From: Haloplanus salinarum
Lineage (GTDB): Archaea > Halobacteriota > Halobacteria > Halobacteriales > Haloferacaceae
Assembly (NCBI RefSeq): GCF_024498175.1
Contig: NZ_CP101823.1
Span: 3,292,987-3,356,986 of the forward strand
Direction of reading: 5' to 3'
DNA length: 64,000 nucleotides
Shown: positions 42,292-50,112 of the stretch, in pieces
Layout of the letters: each line of letters starts with the position of its first letter
Position numbering within the stretch: the first letter of the stretch is position 1
Notes under the pieces: generated by a model
Seen by the model: the letters and a program-made list of their open reading frames with translations, nothing else
Told to the model about the DNA's origin: nothing
Database searches by the model: none
Translations under genes and position numbers: made by a program

Positions 42292-43295
42292 GCCTGCCGT
42301 TCGTCGCCGTCCTCCTGTTCCTCGTCGGAGCGCGCGGCGACGAGCGCGCCGCGGGCGACGCTGTAGAGCGGTTCGTCGACGCTCTGGACCTCGCTGATCG
42401 AGAACGGGATCGAGGCGTCACGCAGGTGATCCTCGAACAGCTTCTCGAAGCCGCGGGGACTGGACGTGCCGCCGGTGACGACGACCGGGACGTCCAAGTC
42501 CTCCTCGACGTCCTCCTCGTCCACCTCGCGGGCGATGTTCTCGATGACGTAGTCGAGCAGGTTCTCGTAGTAGATGGCGAGCGCGCCCTCGACGCCGCCC
42601 ACGTCGGTGCGGAAGTCGAGTTCGAAGTCGTCCTCCTTGATGGAGGTGACCTTGTCGACGGGCGTGCCCGTCGCCTGAGCGGCCTGCTCGTCGATCCAGT
42701 CGCCCCCGCGGGCGATGGAGAACTTCATGACCGGGACGGCGTAGTAGGACAGACAGACGTTGGTCATGCCGGCGCCGAAGGAGACGCCGAGGCCGGTGAA
42801 GTTGTGGTTGGCGAGTTCGGAGTAGATGACTGCCATCCCCTCGTTGATCGGTTCGGTCTCGTAACCCATGTCGCCGAGCATCGACTCCAGGGTCTTCTCG
42901 TGATAGAGGGTCGAGAGGTCGGAGTCGATGGGGTCCGCGGGCGAGGAGAAGTAGAGACGCTCGCCGGGGTGGTTGGGCTGGCCGACCACCTGCTCGGTGA
43001 TGAGCTTGATCATCGGAATCGCCGACGACTCCTCGGAGGAGAGGATGCCGTGTTGCATCGGGCGGCGGGTCTCCTCGTTGAAGATGTTCGCGAAGTTGAG
43101 GGCGTCGTCGCCGACGACGTACACCTTGTCGTCCTTCCGGATGTGGAGGACGTCGCTCCGCGAGAGCATCTGCTCTGCCATGTCGGAGTACTCGATTTCG
43201 ACGAAGGAGTTCCGCTGCTGGACGAAGACCGTCTCCGTCCCCTCCTGCTGTGCCGAGATGAGATTCATGGTGCCGACGTCTAGGCCTTTAGCCAT
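42267..43295 (-). CDS. Salactin (haloarchaeal actin-family filament protein)
   Basis: 342 residues from ATG 43295. The start [20 protein letters not shown] and the phosphate-1-type loop DVGTMN match Halobacterium salactin as I recall it. Further marks: [15 protein letters not shown], the second phosphate loop [15 protein letters not shown], and the adenosine motif [13 protein letters not shown] of the actin/Hsp70 superfamily. The acidic C-terminal tail is variable. Salactin forms dynamically unstable filaments from the cell poles and affects chromosome partitioning. The upstream neighbour on the same strand is the CdpA-like gene. Confidence 0.88.
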   Translation of the reverse strand: MAKGLDVGTMNLISAQQEGTETVFVQQRNSFVEIEYSDMAEQMLSRSDVLHIRKDDKVYVVGDDALNFANIFNEETRRPMQHGILSSEESSAIPMIKLITEQVVGQPNHPGERLYFSSPADPIDSDLSTLYHEKTLESMLGDMGYETEPINEGMAVIYSELANHNFTGLGVSFGAGMTNVCLSYYAVPVMKFSIARGGDWIDEQAAQATGTPVDKVTSIKEDDFELDFRTDVGGVEGALAIYYENLLDYVIENIAREVDEEDVEEDLDVPVVVTGGTSSPRGFEKLFEDHLRDASIPFSISEVQSVDEPLYSVARGALVAARSDEEQEDGDERQAQESPAED

Positions 43296-43317
43296 ACGCG
43301 TGTGATACCCCGTCGCC

Positions 43318-43326
43318 ATCATAAAC
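43318..43326 (-). promoter_or_regulatory. TATA-like box of the salactin gene
   Basis: GTTTATGAT on the reverse strand, 23-31 nt before ATG 43295; near-leaderless transcription likely. Confidence 0.6.
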
Positions 43327-43356
43327 GTTCGCCCAAGTGTCCGACCGCTTACCTAG

Positions 43357-43374
43357 GTCTGACGGGCGTCAGAC
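43357..43374. promoter_or_regulatory. Perfect 8+8 inverted repeat GTCTGACG-GG-CGTCAGAC upstream of salactin
   Basis: Two perfectly complementary 8-nt arms separated by GG lie 62-79 nt before the salactin start, between it and the end of the CdpA-like gene. It may be an operator, or a terminator-like hairpin for the upstream gene. The same GTCTGACG half-site occurs upstream of the CdpA-like gene and in the divergent region near 57083. Confidence 0.5.
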
Positions 43375-43442
43375 GGCCGAAATCGTCACGTTGGTGGCGA
43401 TCCGCCTCCCCCGAACGCCGGACGGGCCGACGGTCGGACGAC

Positions 43443-44372
43443 CTACCGCGAGAACAGCCCCTTCGCCCGGTCGACGATACTCCCCTCGTCCTCGGTCGCT
43501 ACCTCCTCGGCCTGCTGTTGCTGTTTGAGTTCGGTCAGCGCGGCCGTCTGGTCGTCGACGCCCGTCGAGGAGTCCGTCTTCTGCTCGCGACCCTGGAGCT
43601 TTCGCAGGTTCGAGAGCGCGTCGTCGACGCCGTCCCCCGAGGACCGCACCGTCGTCGCCTCGGCGTTCTCGAACGCCTCGCGGTCGACCTCCACGTCGGT
43701 GTCGGTGTCGAACTCCAGGCGCTTGGTCTCCTTCCGGCTGACGCCCCCCCACGACAGGTCGGCGTCGGCCATCGCCTCGTCGATGTCGCGTCGCACCTGC
43801 TCGTCGGACACCGTCTCCCCCCCAGCCTCCGCGTCCGCGTCGCCCGCCCCGCCCTCCGTCGCGGTGCGCACCTCGGCGGCGCGCTCGCCAGGCGACGCGC
43901 GCTGGACCTGGTGGCCGACCAGCGCCGCGCCCGTCGCCCCGACCACGGCGACGAGGCCGACGGCGTAGACGGCGATGATCTGTGCGCTGTAGTCCGGCGA
44001 CCGCGTGACGTTCCAGTTCATCGGGTACACCGAGACGAACGCCGCGACGGCCGCGAGACAGACGACGAGGCCGCCGACCGCGGCGTACCGCATCCGCTCG
44101 TCGCCCGGCAGGAGGACGACGATGCCGAGCAACAGCACCGGGAACCCGCCGGCCGAGGCGACGACCGCCACCTCCCGGAGCGCGAACGCCGTGTTCCCCG
44201 GGTCGCTGGCGAACGCCGAGAGGAAGAACACCGCGATGCCGACGGCGCCGAGCGCGATGCCGCCGAAGAAGAGCGCGAACCCGAGGTAGACGTCCGTCTC
44301 CGTCTCGGGGTCGCCGATGTATCGACCGTACCACTCGAAGAGTACGTTGTCGGGGGGGTCGTCCGTGCTCAT
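43443..44372 (-). CDS. CdpA-like membrane protein (candidate cell-division protein)
   Basis: 309 residues. Residues ~25-165 have four membrane helices (YLGFALFFGGIALGAVGIAV, SAGGFPVLLLGIVVLLPGDE and later). The remaining ~140 residues are cytoplasmic and mostly disordered, with conserved-looking islands DADLSWGGVSRKETKRLEFD and GVDDALSNLRKLQGREQK, and an amphipathic C-terminal SIVDRAKGLFSR. This layout (membrane domain, long disordered tail, short conserved end) is what is described for CdpA, which tethers FtsZ to the membrane in Haloferax. The match is by architecture and partial memory, not a search. Confidence 0.6.
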   Translation of the reverse strand: MSTDDPPDNVLFEWYGRYIGDPETETDVYLGFALFFGGIALGAVGIAVFFLSAFASDPGNTAFALREVAVVASAGGFPVLLLGIVVLLPGDERMRYAAVGGLVVCLAAVAAFVSVYPMNWNVTRSPDYSAQIIAVYAVGLVAVVGATGAALVGHQVQRASPGERAAEVRTATEGGAGDADAEAGGETVSDEQVRRDIDEAMADADLSWGGVSRKETKRLEFDTDTDVEVDREAFENAEATTVRSSGDGVDDALSNLRKLQGREQKTDSSTGVDDQTAALTELKQQQQAEEVATEDEGSIVDRAKGLFSR

Positions 44373-44415
44373 TGGTGACCGTTACAGGCTCAACCCATTT
44401 GACTGTTGGCGCCCC

Positions 44416-44435
44416 GTCTGACGCGGGTCTGACGC
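44416..44435. promoter_or_regulatory. Direct repeat GTCTGACGC x2 upstream of the CdpA-like gene
   Basis: Two copies of GTCTGACGC at 44416-44424 and 44427-44435 in the divergent region between the CdpA-like gene and the arylsulfotransferase-like gene. The half-site matches the arm of the salactin inverted repeat. Confidence 0.45.
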
Positions 44436-44484
44436 CGTATCCGAAGGCTTATGCGCGAACTTGCCGACGCCGAACGTAGAGCAG

Positions 44485-45792
44485 ATGCCCTCCCGGTTCG
44501 ACCCCGACATCGAGTTCGATATCGGCCTCGGCCGCGGCGACGCTCTCGTCGTCCTCGGCTGTCTGTGCCTGCTCGCCACGGCCGCCTTGGGGGCCGCCCT
44601 CGGCCCCTCCGGCACGGCGGGTCCCGATCCGACCGCCGCCCCGCCGGCCGGCGCCGACGGCGAGCGTACGACCGTCGTCGGCGTCCAGGGCGTCGGGAGC
44701 TACGTCGACGGCGGTTCCGTCCGGATGCTCTCGGGATCCGAAGAGCGGTGGCGGGAGTCCTCGGCCGACGTCTACTTCGACGTGACGCGACTCGACAACG
44801 GATCGGTGCTCGCGGGCTACCTGTCGGGCGGCTACGAGGACTGTGGCCCCTACGAGGCCCCCTGTCACCGCACCGGCTACCGGGTCATCGACCCCGAGCC
44901 CACGCCCGAGGTGGTCGCCGAGTGGTCCTACCCGGTGCGCAACCGGGTCGCCAGCGAAGTCCACGACGTCGAACCCCTGCCGGACGGTGGGTTCGTCCTC
45001 GCGGACATGGAACACGAACGGATCGTGATCGTCGAGGGCGGCGAGGTGACCTGGGAGTGGGAGGCGAGTTCCCGCTACGAGGCCCCCGACGATCCGACGC
45101 GGACCGATTGGCTCCACATCAACGACGTGGACCGCATCGGCGAGGGCCGGTTCCTCGTCTCCGTCCGCAACGCCAACCAGCTGCTCGTCCTCGAACGCGG
45201 CGAGGGGGTCGTCGAGGTGATCAACGCGGACCACGACGACGCCACCGACGACGACGGGCTCGTCGGCGATCCGACCGTCATCCACCAGCAACACAACCCG
45301 CAGTGGCTCGGCGACGGTGCCGTCCTCGTGGCGGACAGCGAGAACCACCGCGTGGTCGAACTCCACCGCACCGAGGACGGCGACTGGGAGCCGGCCTGGG
45401 TCCTCGAAGGCGCCGCCGGACAACGGTTCGACTGGCCGCGGGACGCCGACCGACTCCCCGACGGCACCACGCTGATCACCGACACGCGCAACGCCCGCCT
45501 CGTCCAGGTCAACGAGTCCGGGCGCGTCGTCTGGGAGCACCAGCTCGACTACCGCGCCCTGCCCTACGAGGCCGACCGCCTGCCCTCCGGCGAACCCGTC
45601 GGCGGGCCGACCTACGGCGACGCCGACACGGCCGCCGCGTCCGGCGGGAGCGTCCCCGTCCTCACCCCTCTGCTTCGCCTCGTCAGCGCCGCCGTCCGCC
45701 TCCCCCGCTGGGTCGGCGAGGTCCACCTCCTCTCGACGCTGCTCTCGCTCGGCCTGATCGGCGTCGGTCTGGTCGTCCGGTGGCGGGACTAG
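44485..45792 (+). CDS. Arylsulfotransferase-like β-propeller membrane protein
   Basis: 435 residues from ATG 44485. A membrane anchor near the N-terminus (ALVVLGCLCLLATAALGAAL), an exported propeller with WEWEASSRYEAPDD, WLHINDVDRIGEGRFLVSVR, ADSENHRVVEL and TLITDTRNARLVQVNESGRV, and a C-terminal helix (~408-430). The propeller with DWLHINDV is characteristic of the ASST-type family; true aryl sulfotransferases need a catalytic His and an acceptor, and activity here is unproven. Probably anchored at both ends with the propeller outside. Confidence 0.82.
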   Translation: MPSRFDPDIEFDIGLGRGDALVVLGCLCLLATAALGAALGPSGTAGPDPTAAPPAGADGERTTVVGVQGVGSYVDGGSVRMLSGSEERWRESSADVYFDVTRLDNGSVLAGYLSGGYEDCGPYEAPCHRTGYRVIDPEPTPEVVAEWSYPVRNRVASEVHDVEPLPDGGFVLADMEHERIVIVEGGEVTWEWEASSRYEAPDDPTRTDWLHINDVDRIGEGRFLVSVRNANQLLVLERGEGVVEVINADHDDATDDDGLVGDPTVIHQQHNPQWLGDGAVLVADSENHRVVELHRTEDGDWEPAWVLEGAAGQRFDWPRDADRLPDGTTLITDTRNARLVQVNESGRVVWEHQLDYRALPYEADRLPSGEPVGGPTYGDADTAAASGGSVPVLTPLLRLVSAAVRLPRWVGEVHLLSTLLSLGLIGVGLVVRWRD

Positions 45793-45830
45793 GCCCCGAA
45801 CTTTTGCACCGCCCGGTCGACACACCCCAC

Positions 45831-46427
45831 ATGGACGATCTGACGTGGGAGACGACCGACTCGGCCGTCGACTACACCTGCCCGGGCTTCGACGTGCGCC
45901 GCGACGAGGTCCGCCTGCCCGACGGCACCGAGACCGACTTCCACTACGTCGACGAGCCCGCGGCGGTCGTGGTCCTGCCGTTCACGCCCGACGGCGACGT
46001 CGTGGTCATCGACGAGTGGCGCCAGGCGGTCGGGCGGGTGAACCGCGGGCTCCCGGCGGGGTCCGTCGAGGCCGCCGACGCCACTCTGGCAGCGGCCGCC
46101 CGCCGGGAACTCCGCGAGGAGACGGGCTACGAGGCCGACACGACGACACACCTGTTCTCCGCCGAGCCGACGAACGGCATCGCCAACTCCGTCCACCACT
46201 ACTTCGTCGCCCGTGACTGCGTCCCCGCCGGCGAGCGCGACCTCGATTTCAACGAGAGCATCCGCGTCTCGACGACCGACTACGAGGACCTGCTGGCGGC
46301 CGTCCTCGACGGCGGGGACGCGGATCCGCGGACGGACCGCGCCGGCGGCGTGCGCGACGGCCGTACGGTCGCCGCCGTCACCGGCTACGAACTCCGCCAC
46401 GGCGCCGGTCGCGCACCGTCACCGTAG
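45831..46427 (+). CDS. Nudix hydrolase, ADP-ribose pyrophosphatase type
   Basis: 198 residues. VVVIDEWRQAVGRVNRGLPA precedes the Nudix box, which reads GSVEAADATLAAAARRELRE then ETGYEA. In the standard G-x5-E-x7-REUxEExGU the Glu at position 7 is Asp here; the REL and REE acidic residues that bind metal are kept. The family hydrolyses nucleoside diphosphate linked compounds such as ADP-ribose. It begins 38 nt after the propeller gene. Confidence 0.88.
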   Translation: MDDLTWETTDSAVDYTCPGFDVRRDEVRLPDGTETDFHYVDEPAAVVVLPFTPDGDVVVIDEWRQAVGRVNRGLPAGSVEAADATLAAAARRELREETGYEADTTTHLFSAEPTNGIANSVHHYFVARDCVPAGERDLDFNESIRVSTTDYEDLLAAVLDGGDADPRTDRAGGVRDGRTVAAVTGYELRHGAGRAPSP

Positions 46428-46469
46428 GCGTCGCTACGCGACGTGAAAAACGGAGAAGTCGTCGGGTCC

Positions 46470-48404
46470 TCAGTCGTCCGCCGGAGCCTGACCGCTGGAG
46501 CCGGAGACGCCCGTGCCGGGGCCGACGTCGATGTCGAGACGTTCGAGCGTCTCGTCGGTGACGACGCCGTCCTCCCAGCCGCGGTGGCTGTAGTACTCCG
46601 CCTTCATCGAGGCGAGGTCGCAGAGTTCGCCCTCGGAGCCACCCTGACCGGGGATGGCCTCGTCGTCGCCCTCGACGAACCGACCCGGCAGCGAGTCGTC
46701 GGCGCCGTCGAAGCCGGCGAGGTTGTTGAAGTAGCGTTCGAGGTTGTACACGCGCTCGCCGGCCGTCATGAGCTCCTCCTCGGAGAGGTCACGACCGGTC
46801 ATGCCGTTGTACTGTTTGACGTACTCCTCGATGCCCTCCGCGAAGGCGTTGAACTTGCAGATGTCGAAGGAGTCCGAGATGGCGTGGAGGTCCTGGAAGG
46901 TGGCGCACAGCTCGCCCTTGCCTTCCTCCTCGTACGGGTCGACCTTCTCCGGGATGCCGAGAATCTCGGCGGCCGGCGTGTAGCCGCGCAGGTGGCAGGC
47001 GCCACGGTTCGAGGTGGCGTAGCCGATGCCCATGCCCTTCATACAGCGCGGGTCGTAGGCGGCGATGGTCTGACCCTTGACGTCGAGGCGGCACTCGTGG
47101 CCGTCGACCTCTTCGGCGGCGCGCTCCGGGCCCTTCGCGAGGAAGTCGCCCAGGTCGCTGTTGCGGTGGCCGACCTCCTCGATGAGGTCGATCATGTGCT
47201 CCTCGTCGCCCCAGTCGATCTGGTCGTCGAGGTCGTCGAGGTAACCCTCGTCGCTCATCTCCATCGCCATGGCGAACATGTTGCCCATGTCGATGGTGTC
47301 GACCCCCATGTCGTTACAGCGGTCGATCATGATCGCGATGGAGTCACGGTCGTCGTTGGCGGAGTTGGTGCCCAGGGCCCAAGCACTCTCGTACTCGTAG
47401 GACTCCATCTGGACGTTCATGTCCTGGCCCTTGTGCTTGTAGTTGACCTCGACCTCCTTCTTACAGGCGACCGGACAGGAGTGACAGGTCGGCTCGTCCA
47501 CGAGGATGTTCTCGCGGACGTTCTCGCCGCTGATGCGTTCGGCGACGAGGTCGGAGCCTTCCTCCTCGTTCATCGCGAACCCGGAGGTGTACTGGCCGTT
47601 CTTCGTCGGGTGGCCGTCCATCTCCTCCGTGATGTTCATCAGGACGTTCGTCCCGTACATCGAGAGCGCGCCCTCGTTGGGCGCGGTGACGTCGGACTCC
47701 TGGATGACCTGCATCGCCTGCCGGGCACCCTCGCCGAACGTATCGGAGTCGGCGGGCTTGGGCATGTCCGTCCCCGCTTTCACGACGACGGCCTTGACGC
47801 CCTTGTTGCCCATCACGGCACCGGTGCCACCGCGGCCCGAGGCGCGGTCGTCCTCGTTGACGATACAGGAGTAACGAACCTCGTTCTCGCCGGCCGGACC
47901 GATGGCCATACAGGAGAGGTTCTTGCCGTAGGACCCCTCGACTTCCTCCTCGATGATCTCTCGGGTCTCGTGGATGCCCTTGCCCCAGAGGTGGGAGGCA
48001 TCACGGAGTTCGAGTTCGCCGTCCTCGACGACGGCGTAGACGGGGTCGTCCGCCTGGCCGTCGAAGAGGATGCCGTCGAAGCCGGACCACTTGAGTCGGG
48101 CGCCGGACCAGCCACCGTGGTGGGAGTCCGTCACCGTCCCCGTGAGCGGGGACTTCGTACAGATCGCGATCCGACCGCTCATGACCGCCTGCGAGCCCGT
48201 GAGTGGCCCGGTCATGAACGCGAGCCGGTTGTCCGGGCCGAGCGGTTCGACGTCCGGACCGGCGTCGAAGACGTACTTCACGCCCAGTCCGCGGCCACCG
48301 ATGTACTTTTTCGCGTCCTCGTCGTCGATGCTCCGATACGAGACATCGCTAGCGCCGAGGTCCACGTGCGCTACGTGATCGTTGAATCCGCCTAATTCTG
48401 TCAT
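46470..48404 (-). CDS. Aldehyde ferredoxin oxidoreductase, tungsten/molybdenum-pterin enzyme
   Basis: 644 residues. All four cluster ligands are visible: CHSCPVACKKE gives C307, C310, C314, and C516 is in FDICKFNAF. Pterin regions: YIGGRGLGVKYVFDAG, TKSPLTGTVTDSHHGG, GRGGTGAVMGNKGVKAVVVK and YDPRCMKGMGIGYATSNRGA. AOR oxidises aldehydes to acids with ferredoxin as acceptor; haloarchaeal ferredoxin is 2Fe-2S (one is encoded at 40068). It is monocistronic and far longer in acidic loops than the 22752 paralogue. Confidence 0.95.
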   Translation of the reverse strand: MTELGGFNDHVAHVDLGASDVSYRSIDDEDAKKYIGGRGLGVKYVFDAGPDVEPLGPDNRLAFMTGPLTGSQAVMSGRIAICTKSPLTGTVTDSHHGGWSGARLKWSGFDGILFDGQADDPVYAVVEDGELELRDASHLWGKGIHETREIIEEEVEGSYGKNLSCMAIGPAGENEVRYSCIVNEDDRASGRGGTGAVMGNKGVKAVVVKAGTDMPKPADSDTFGEGARQAMQVIQESDVTAPNEGALSMYGTNVLMNITEEMDGHPTKNGQYTSGFAMNEEEGSDLVAERISGENVRENILVDEPTCHSCPVACKKEVEVNYKHKGQDMNVQMESYEYESAWALGTNSANDDRDSIAIMIDRCNDMGVDTIDMGNMFAMAMEMSDEGYLDDLDDQIDWGDEEHMIDLIEEVGHRNSDLGDFLAKGPERAAEEVDGHECRLDVKGQTIAAYDPRCMKGMGIGYATSNRGACHLRGYTPAAEILGIPEKVDPYEEEGKGELCATFQDLHAISDSFDICKFNAFAEGIEEYVKQYNGMTGRDLSEEELMTAGERVYNLERYFNNLAGFDGADDSLPGRFVEGDDEAIPGQGGSEGELCDLASMKAEYYSHRGWEDGVVTDETLERLDIDVGPGTGVSGSSGQAPADD

Positions 48405-48488
48405 GGTAACGTACGTTAGTTCATAACACCTCCAAGCTGTTAGTCGTTGCTTCGGGAGTGTAACTGCGATCGGTTACGCCGATTCTTT

Positions 48489-48890
48489 ATGTCGCCGGAA
48501 TGTGCCGAAAACGTGTCACGAACCTCCCGAACGTCCATCACGGTCGCCGTCGCGCTCGCGATCCTCGGCGCCTCGGTGCTGAACCCCCGGTGGATCGGCG
48601 CGTCGGGTGCCGACGCGGTTCTCGGGCTCACCGCGTGGTTCCATCTCGTCGGTTACGCCGCCCTCGGCGCCGCCCTCCGCCCCCGCTTCCGTCCGGGGTG
48701 GCGCGGCGCGGCCGTCGCCGTCGCGCTCGCGACCGGGTACGGCGCCGGCATCGAATGTCTGCAGTCCGCCCTCGCCTTTCGCACTGCCAGCCTCGTCGAC
48801 GCCGCGATCAACGGGACCGGCGCGCTCCTCGGCGTCGCGGTCCGGGACGGCGTCGAACGCCGCCCCGGGGCCGGGCGGACGAAGCGCTGA
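48489..48890 (+). CDS. VanZ-like membrane protein
   Basis: 133 residues from ATG 48489 with four helices. SGADAVLGLTAWFHLVGYAA with DK/HxxGY-like spacing, YGAGIECLQSALAFRTASLV and DAAINGTGALLGVAV are the VanZ family signature: an ExxQ helix followed by D-x2-xN-x-G. VanZ-like proteins confer teicoplanin resistance in bacteria; the archaeal role is unknown. It ends 53 nt before RaSEA. Confidence 0.86.
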   Translation: MSPECAENVSRTSRTSITVAVALAILGASVLNPRWIGASGADAVLGLTAWFHLVGYAALGAALRPRFRPGWRGAAVAVALATGYGAGIECLQSALAFRTASLVDAAINGTGALLGVAVRDGVERRPGAGRTKR

Positions 48891-48943
48891 GCGGGCGGTC
48901 CACCCCGAAGCCGCTTTACGCGTCGGTCGGCTACCGGTCGGTA

Positions 48944-50014
48944 ATGAGTCAGCCGAGCCCCGAGGTCTACGAACGGGGGCGGGGAATGGACGCCCACAAC
49001 CAGGTGATGCGGGAGATCCGCTCCCGGAAGGACGAGACGTACGACCCACACGAGCCCACCCGCGTGTGGCTCGACGAGGACAACACGCCCGGTGGTGTGT
49101 ACCGCTCGCTGACGATCATCCTCAACACCGGCGGCTGTCGCTGGGCGCGGGCCGGCGGCTGTACCATGTGTGGCTACGTCGCCGAGAGCGTCGAGGGCGG
49201 CTCGGTCCCCCACGACGCGCTGATGGATCAGATCCAGGTCTGTCTCGAGCACGAACGCGAGAACGCCGACGAGCCGGCCGACCTGATCAAGATCTACACC
49301 TCCGGCTCGTTCCTCGACGAGCGCGAGGTCGGCGCCGAGACCCGCCGGGCCATCGCCGACACCTTCGCCGACCGCGAGCGGATCGTCGTGGAGTCGCTCC
49401 CCGACTTCGTCGACCGGGAGAAGCTCGCCGATTTCACCGACAACGACCTCGCCACCGACGTCGCGGTGGGCCTGGAGACGGCCACCGACCGCGTCCGCCA
49501 CGACTGCGTGAACAAGTACTTCGACTTCGCGGACTTCGTGGCGGCGACCGAGGAGGCCGACGCCGCCGGCGCCGGCGTGAAAGCCTATCTCCTCATGAAG
49601 CCGCCCTTCCTCACCGAGCGCGAGGCGGTCGAGGACATGGTCGAGTCGGTGCGCCGGTGTGCGGAGTACTGCCACACCGTCTCGATGAACCCCTGCAACG
49701 TCCAGAGCTACACCATGGTCGACGACCTCTACTTCGAGGGGGGCTACCGGCCGCCGTGGCTCTGGTCGGTCGCCGACGTCCTCGAACGGACGGCCGACGC
49801 CGACGCCATCGTCGTCTCCGACCCCGTCGGCGCGGGGAGCGACCGCGGGCCGCACAACTGCGGCGACTGCGACGACCGGGTCCAGCGGTCGATCAAGGAC
49901 TTCGACCTCCGGCAGGATCCCGCGGTGTTCGACCAGGTGTCCTGTGACTGCGAGGCGACCTGGGAGACGGTGCTCGACGCGGAGACGAGCTTCGCGATGC
50001 CGCTGACGCGGTAG
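48944..50014 (+). CDS. raSEA: Radical SAM subunit RaSEA of archaeosine synthase
   Basis: 356 residues. Cluster-binding triad C65-x7-C73-x2-C76 in GGCRWARAGGCTMCGY, the longer form used by this family, and a C-terminal set of cysteines (HNCGDCDD, SCDCEATW) near the end. IYTSGSFLDEREVGAETRRA and VESLPDFVDREKLADF are typical of the TIGR01210 family. RaSEA cleaves the lysine-preQ0 adduct made by ArcS to leave archaeosine-15 in tRNA. tgtA and arcS are 27-31 kb upstream on the same strand. Confidence 0.92.
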   Translation: MSQPSPEVYERGRGMDAHNQVMREIRSRKDETYDPHEPTRVWLDEDNTPGGVYRSLTIILNTGGCRWARAGGCTMCGYVAESVEGGSVPHDALMDQIQVCLEHERENADEPADLIKIYTSGSFLDEREVGAETRRAIADTFADRERIVVESLPDFVDREKLADFTDNDLATDVAVGLETATDRVRHDCVNKYFDFADFVAATEEADAAGAGVKAYLLMKPPFLTEREAVEDMVESVRRCAEYCHTVSMNPCNVQSYTMVDDLYFEGGYRPPWLWSVADVLERTADADAIVVSDPVGAGSDRGPHNCGDCDDRVQRSIKDFDLRQDPAVFDQVSCDCEATWETVLDAETSFAMPLTR

Positions 50015-50112
50015 CGCCACAAGAGCTTTCGGCGGCCGTCCGCCAGGTGGCGGTATGTCCCTCTTCCCACCGTCGATCGCGGCGCCGCCGGTCACGACGC
50101 CGGGTGAGTCCG

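Noticed and set aside
46789-47094. Small frames within the AOR gene
   Set aside because: Shadows of the conserved AOR coding sequence in other frames.
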